Assembly: GCF_963675585.1 (NCBI RefSeq)
Contig: NZ_OY776411.1
Location: forward strand, 439,001-503,000
DNA: 64,000 nt
Reading direction: 5' to 3'
Origin: an uncultured Draconibacterium sp.
GTDB lineage: Bacteria > Bacteroidota > Bacteroidia > Bacteroidales > Prolixibacteraceae
Below are positions 63,480 through 64,000 of the stretch, piece by piece (position 1 is the stretch's first letter; every line of letters starts with the position of its first letter). Below the pieces are notes generated by a model. That model made no database searches and was not told the origin of the DNA. It saw nothing but the letters and a program-made list of their open reading frames with translations. Made by a program: the position numbers and the translations under genes.

Positions 63480-64000
63480 ATGCACGACGATTTAAAAAAG
63501 GCAGTTGAGACATTAAAAAGCGGAGGAATAATTTTATACCCGACCGATACCATTTGGGGAATTGGGTGCGATGCAACAAATCCGGAAGCAGTAAAACGTA
63601 TATACAAACTGAAAAAGCGGGAAGATTCGAAAAGTATGTTGGTTTTAATGGAAAATCCGGCCTTACTTGATCGGTATGTGGAAGAAGTACCTGAAGTTGC
63701 CTGGGACCTGGTAGAAATTTCAACCACTCCATTAACCGTTATTTATCCGGGAGCTAAAAATCTCGCCCAAAACCTAATTGCCGAAGACGGAAGTATTGGC
63801 ATACGTTTTACCAAAGAAAAATTTACATCGCAGCTTTTACAACGGTTTCGAAAACCGCTGGTTTCTACATCGGCAAACATTAGTGGCGAAAAATCGCCTG
63901 CATTTTTCGACGAAATATCAGAAGAAATTAAAAGCCAGGTAGATTACATTGTAGAATACCGCCAGGACGATACAACGCCTGCACAACCTTCAGGTATTAT
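63480..64000 (+). CDS. L-threonylcarbamoyladenylate synthase (Sua5/YrdC), 5' part
   Basis: The frame begins at the ATG at 63480 and stays open to the end of the window, so the 3' end is missing; 173 residues are visible. ILYPTDTIWGIGCDATN at residues 18-34, KKREDSKSM and STSANISGEKSP are the YrdC-domain signatures. The enzyme makes threonylcarbamoyl-AMP for the t6A modification of ANN-decoding tRNAs. A length near 185-200 residues would fit the short YrdC type. Confidence 0.92.
   Translation, partial: MHDDLKKAVETLKSGGIILYPTDTIWGIGCDATNPEAVKRIYKLKKREDSKSMLVLMENPALLDRYVEEVPEVAWDLVEISTTPLTVIYPGAKNLAQNLIAEDGSIGIRFTKEKFTSQLLQRFRKPLVSTSANISGEKSPAFFDEISEEIKSQVDYIVEYRQDDTTPAQPSGI

Noticed and set aside
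1..64000. CRISPR array, prophage, complete insertion sequence or rRNA
   Set aside because: No regularly spaced repeats, integrase, transposase or rRNA sequence was seen on either strand.

Overview
The window is a 64-kb stretch of ordinary, densely coded chromosome from a member of the Bacteroidota. The evidence is the promoter style (TTTG, 18-19 bp, TAnnTTTG, seen best before the tRNA-Glu at 26861), the near absence of Shine-Dalgarno sequences, a moderate-to-low GC content, and family-specific genes: the SecD-SecF fusion, DUF5916, TIGR02757, a DUF7033-type polysaccharide deacetylase and a RadC-linked envelope locus. DapL-type diaminopimelate synthesis and the gene mix suggest the Marinilabiliales/Prolixibacteraceae side of the phylum, but that placement is inference. 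No rRNA, CRISPR array, prophage or complete insertion sequence is visible.

Layout. 1-8 kb: the 3' end of dapL, a secreted CocE-type hydrolase, an aminotransferase, alanine dehydrogenase, a voltage-gated-type ion channel with a zinc ribbon, and the thyA-folA pair. 8-20 kb: a secreted M14 peptidase, pyrophosphatase, a Tat-exported aldo/keto reductase, a YifB/ComM-type ATPase, DUF58, thioredoxin, dnaE, and HIT-greA. 20-28 kb: a Rieske-like lipoprotein with an altered ligand set, ahcY, recQ, tatC-lptB, tRNA-Glu-rpsT and radC. 28-32 kb: a cell-surface polysaccharide locus (two deacetylase-type proteins, a FemAB/GNAT-like transferase, a sulfotransferase). 32-46 kb: upp, a divergent flavin reductase/flavodoxin pair, then a long minus-strand run secDF-tatA-CaCA antiporter-lolD-TIGR02757-trmN6, followed by small accessory genes and local regulators. 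46-55 kb: mdh, a large DUF5916 outer-membrane protein, and a five-gene MacAB-TolC-like efflux operon. 55-64 kb: a COG2509-like flavoprotein, an indolepyruvate:ferredoxin oxidoreductase operon ending in an internally duplicated protein I cannot name, a decayed gene end, lysA, a glycosyltransferase and the 5' part of a Sua5/YrdC gene.

How the genes work together. dapL and lysA are steps of one lysine/diaminopimelate route, although they lie at opposite ends of the window. thyA and folA form the dTMP/folate cycle. TatC, TatA, SecDF, LptB and LolD are separate parts of the export and envelope-building machinery. The most original part is 57.2-60.8 kb: iorA-iorB are co-oriented with a two-repeat protein of unknown function, and next to this operon lies a short fragment that resembles the last 20 codons of the flavoprotein gene on the operon's other side, which looks like a scar of gene replacement or insertion. 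Smaller points of interest are the Rieske-like protein with Cys in place of the second ligand His, related palindromes on both sides of a Crp/Fnr-type regulator, and several palindromic or MITE-like intergenic repeats. Promoter boxes, start-site choices and all functions come from reading the sequence by eye; nothing was searched or folded by computer.
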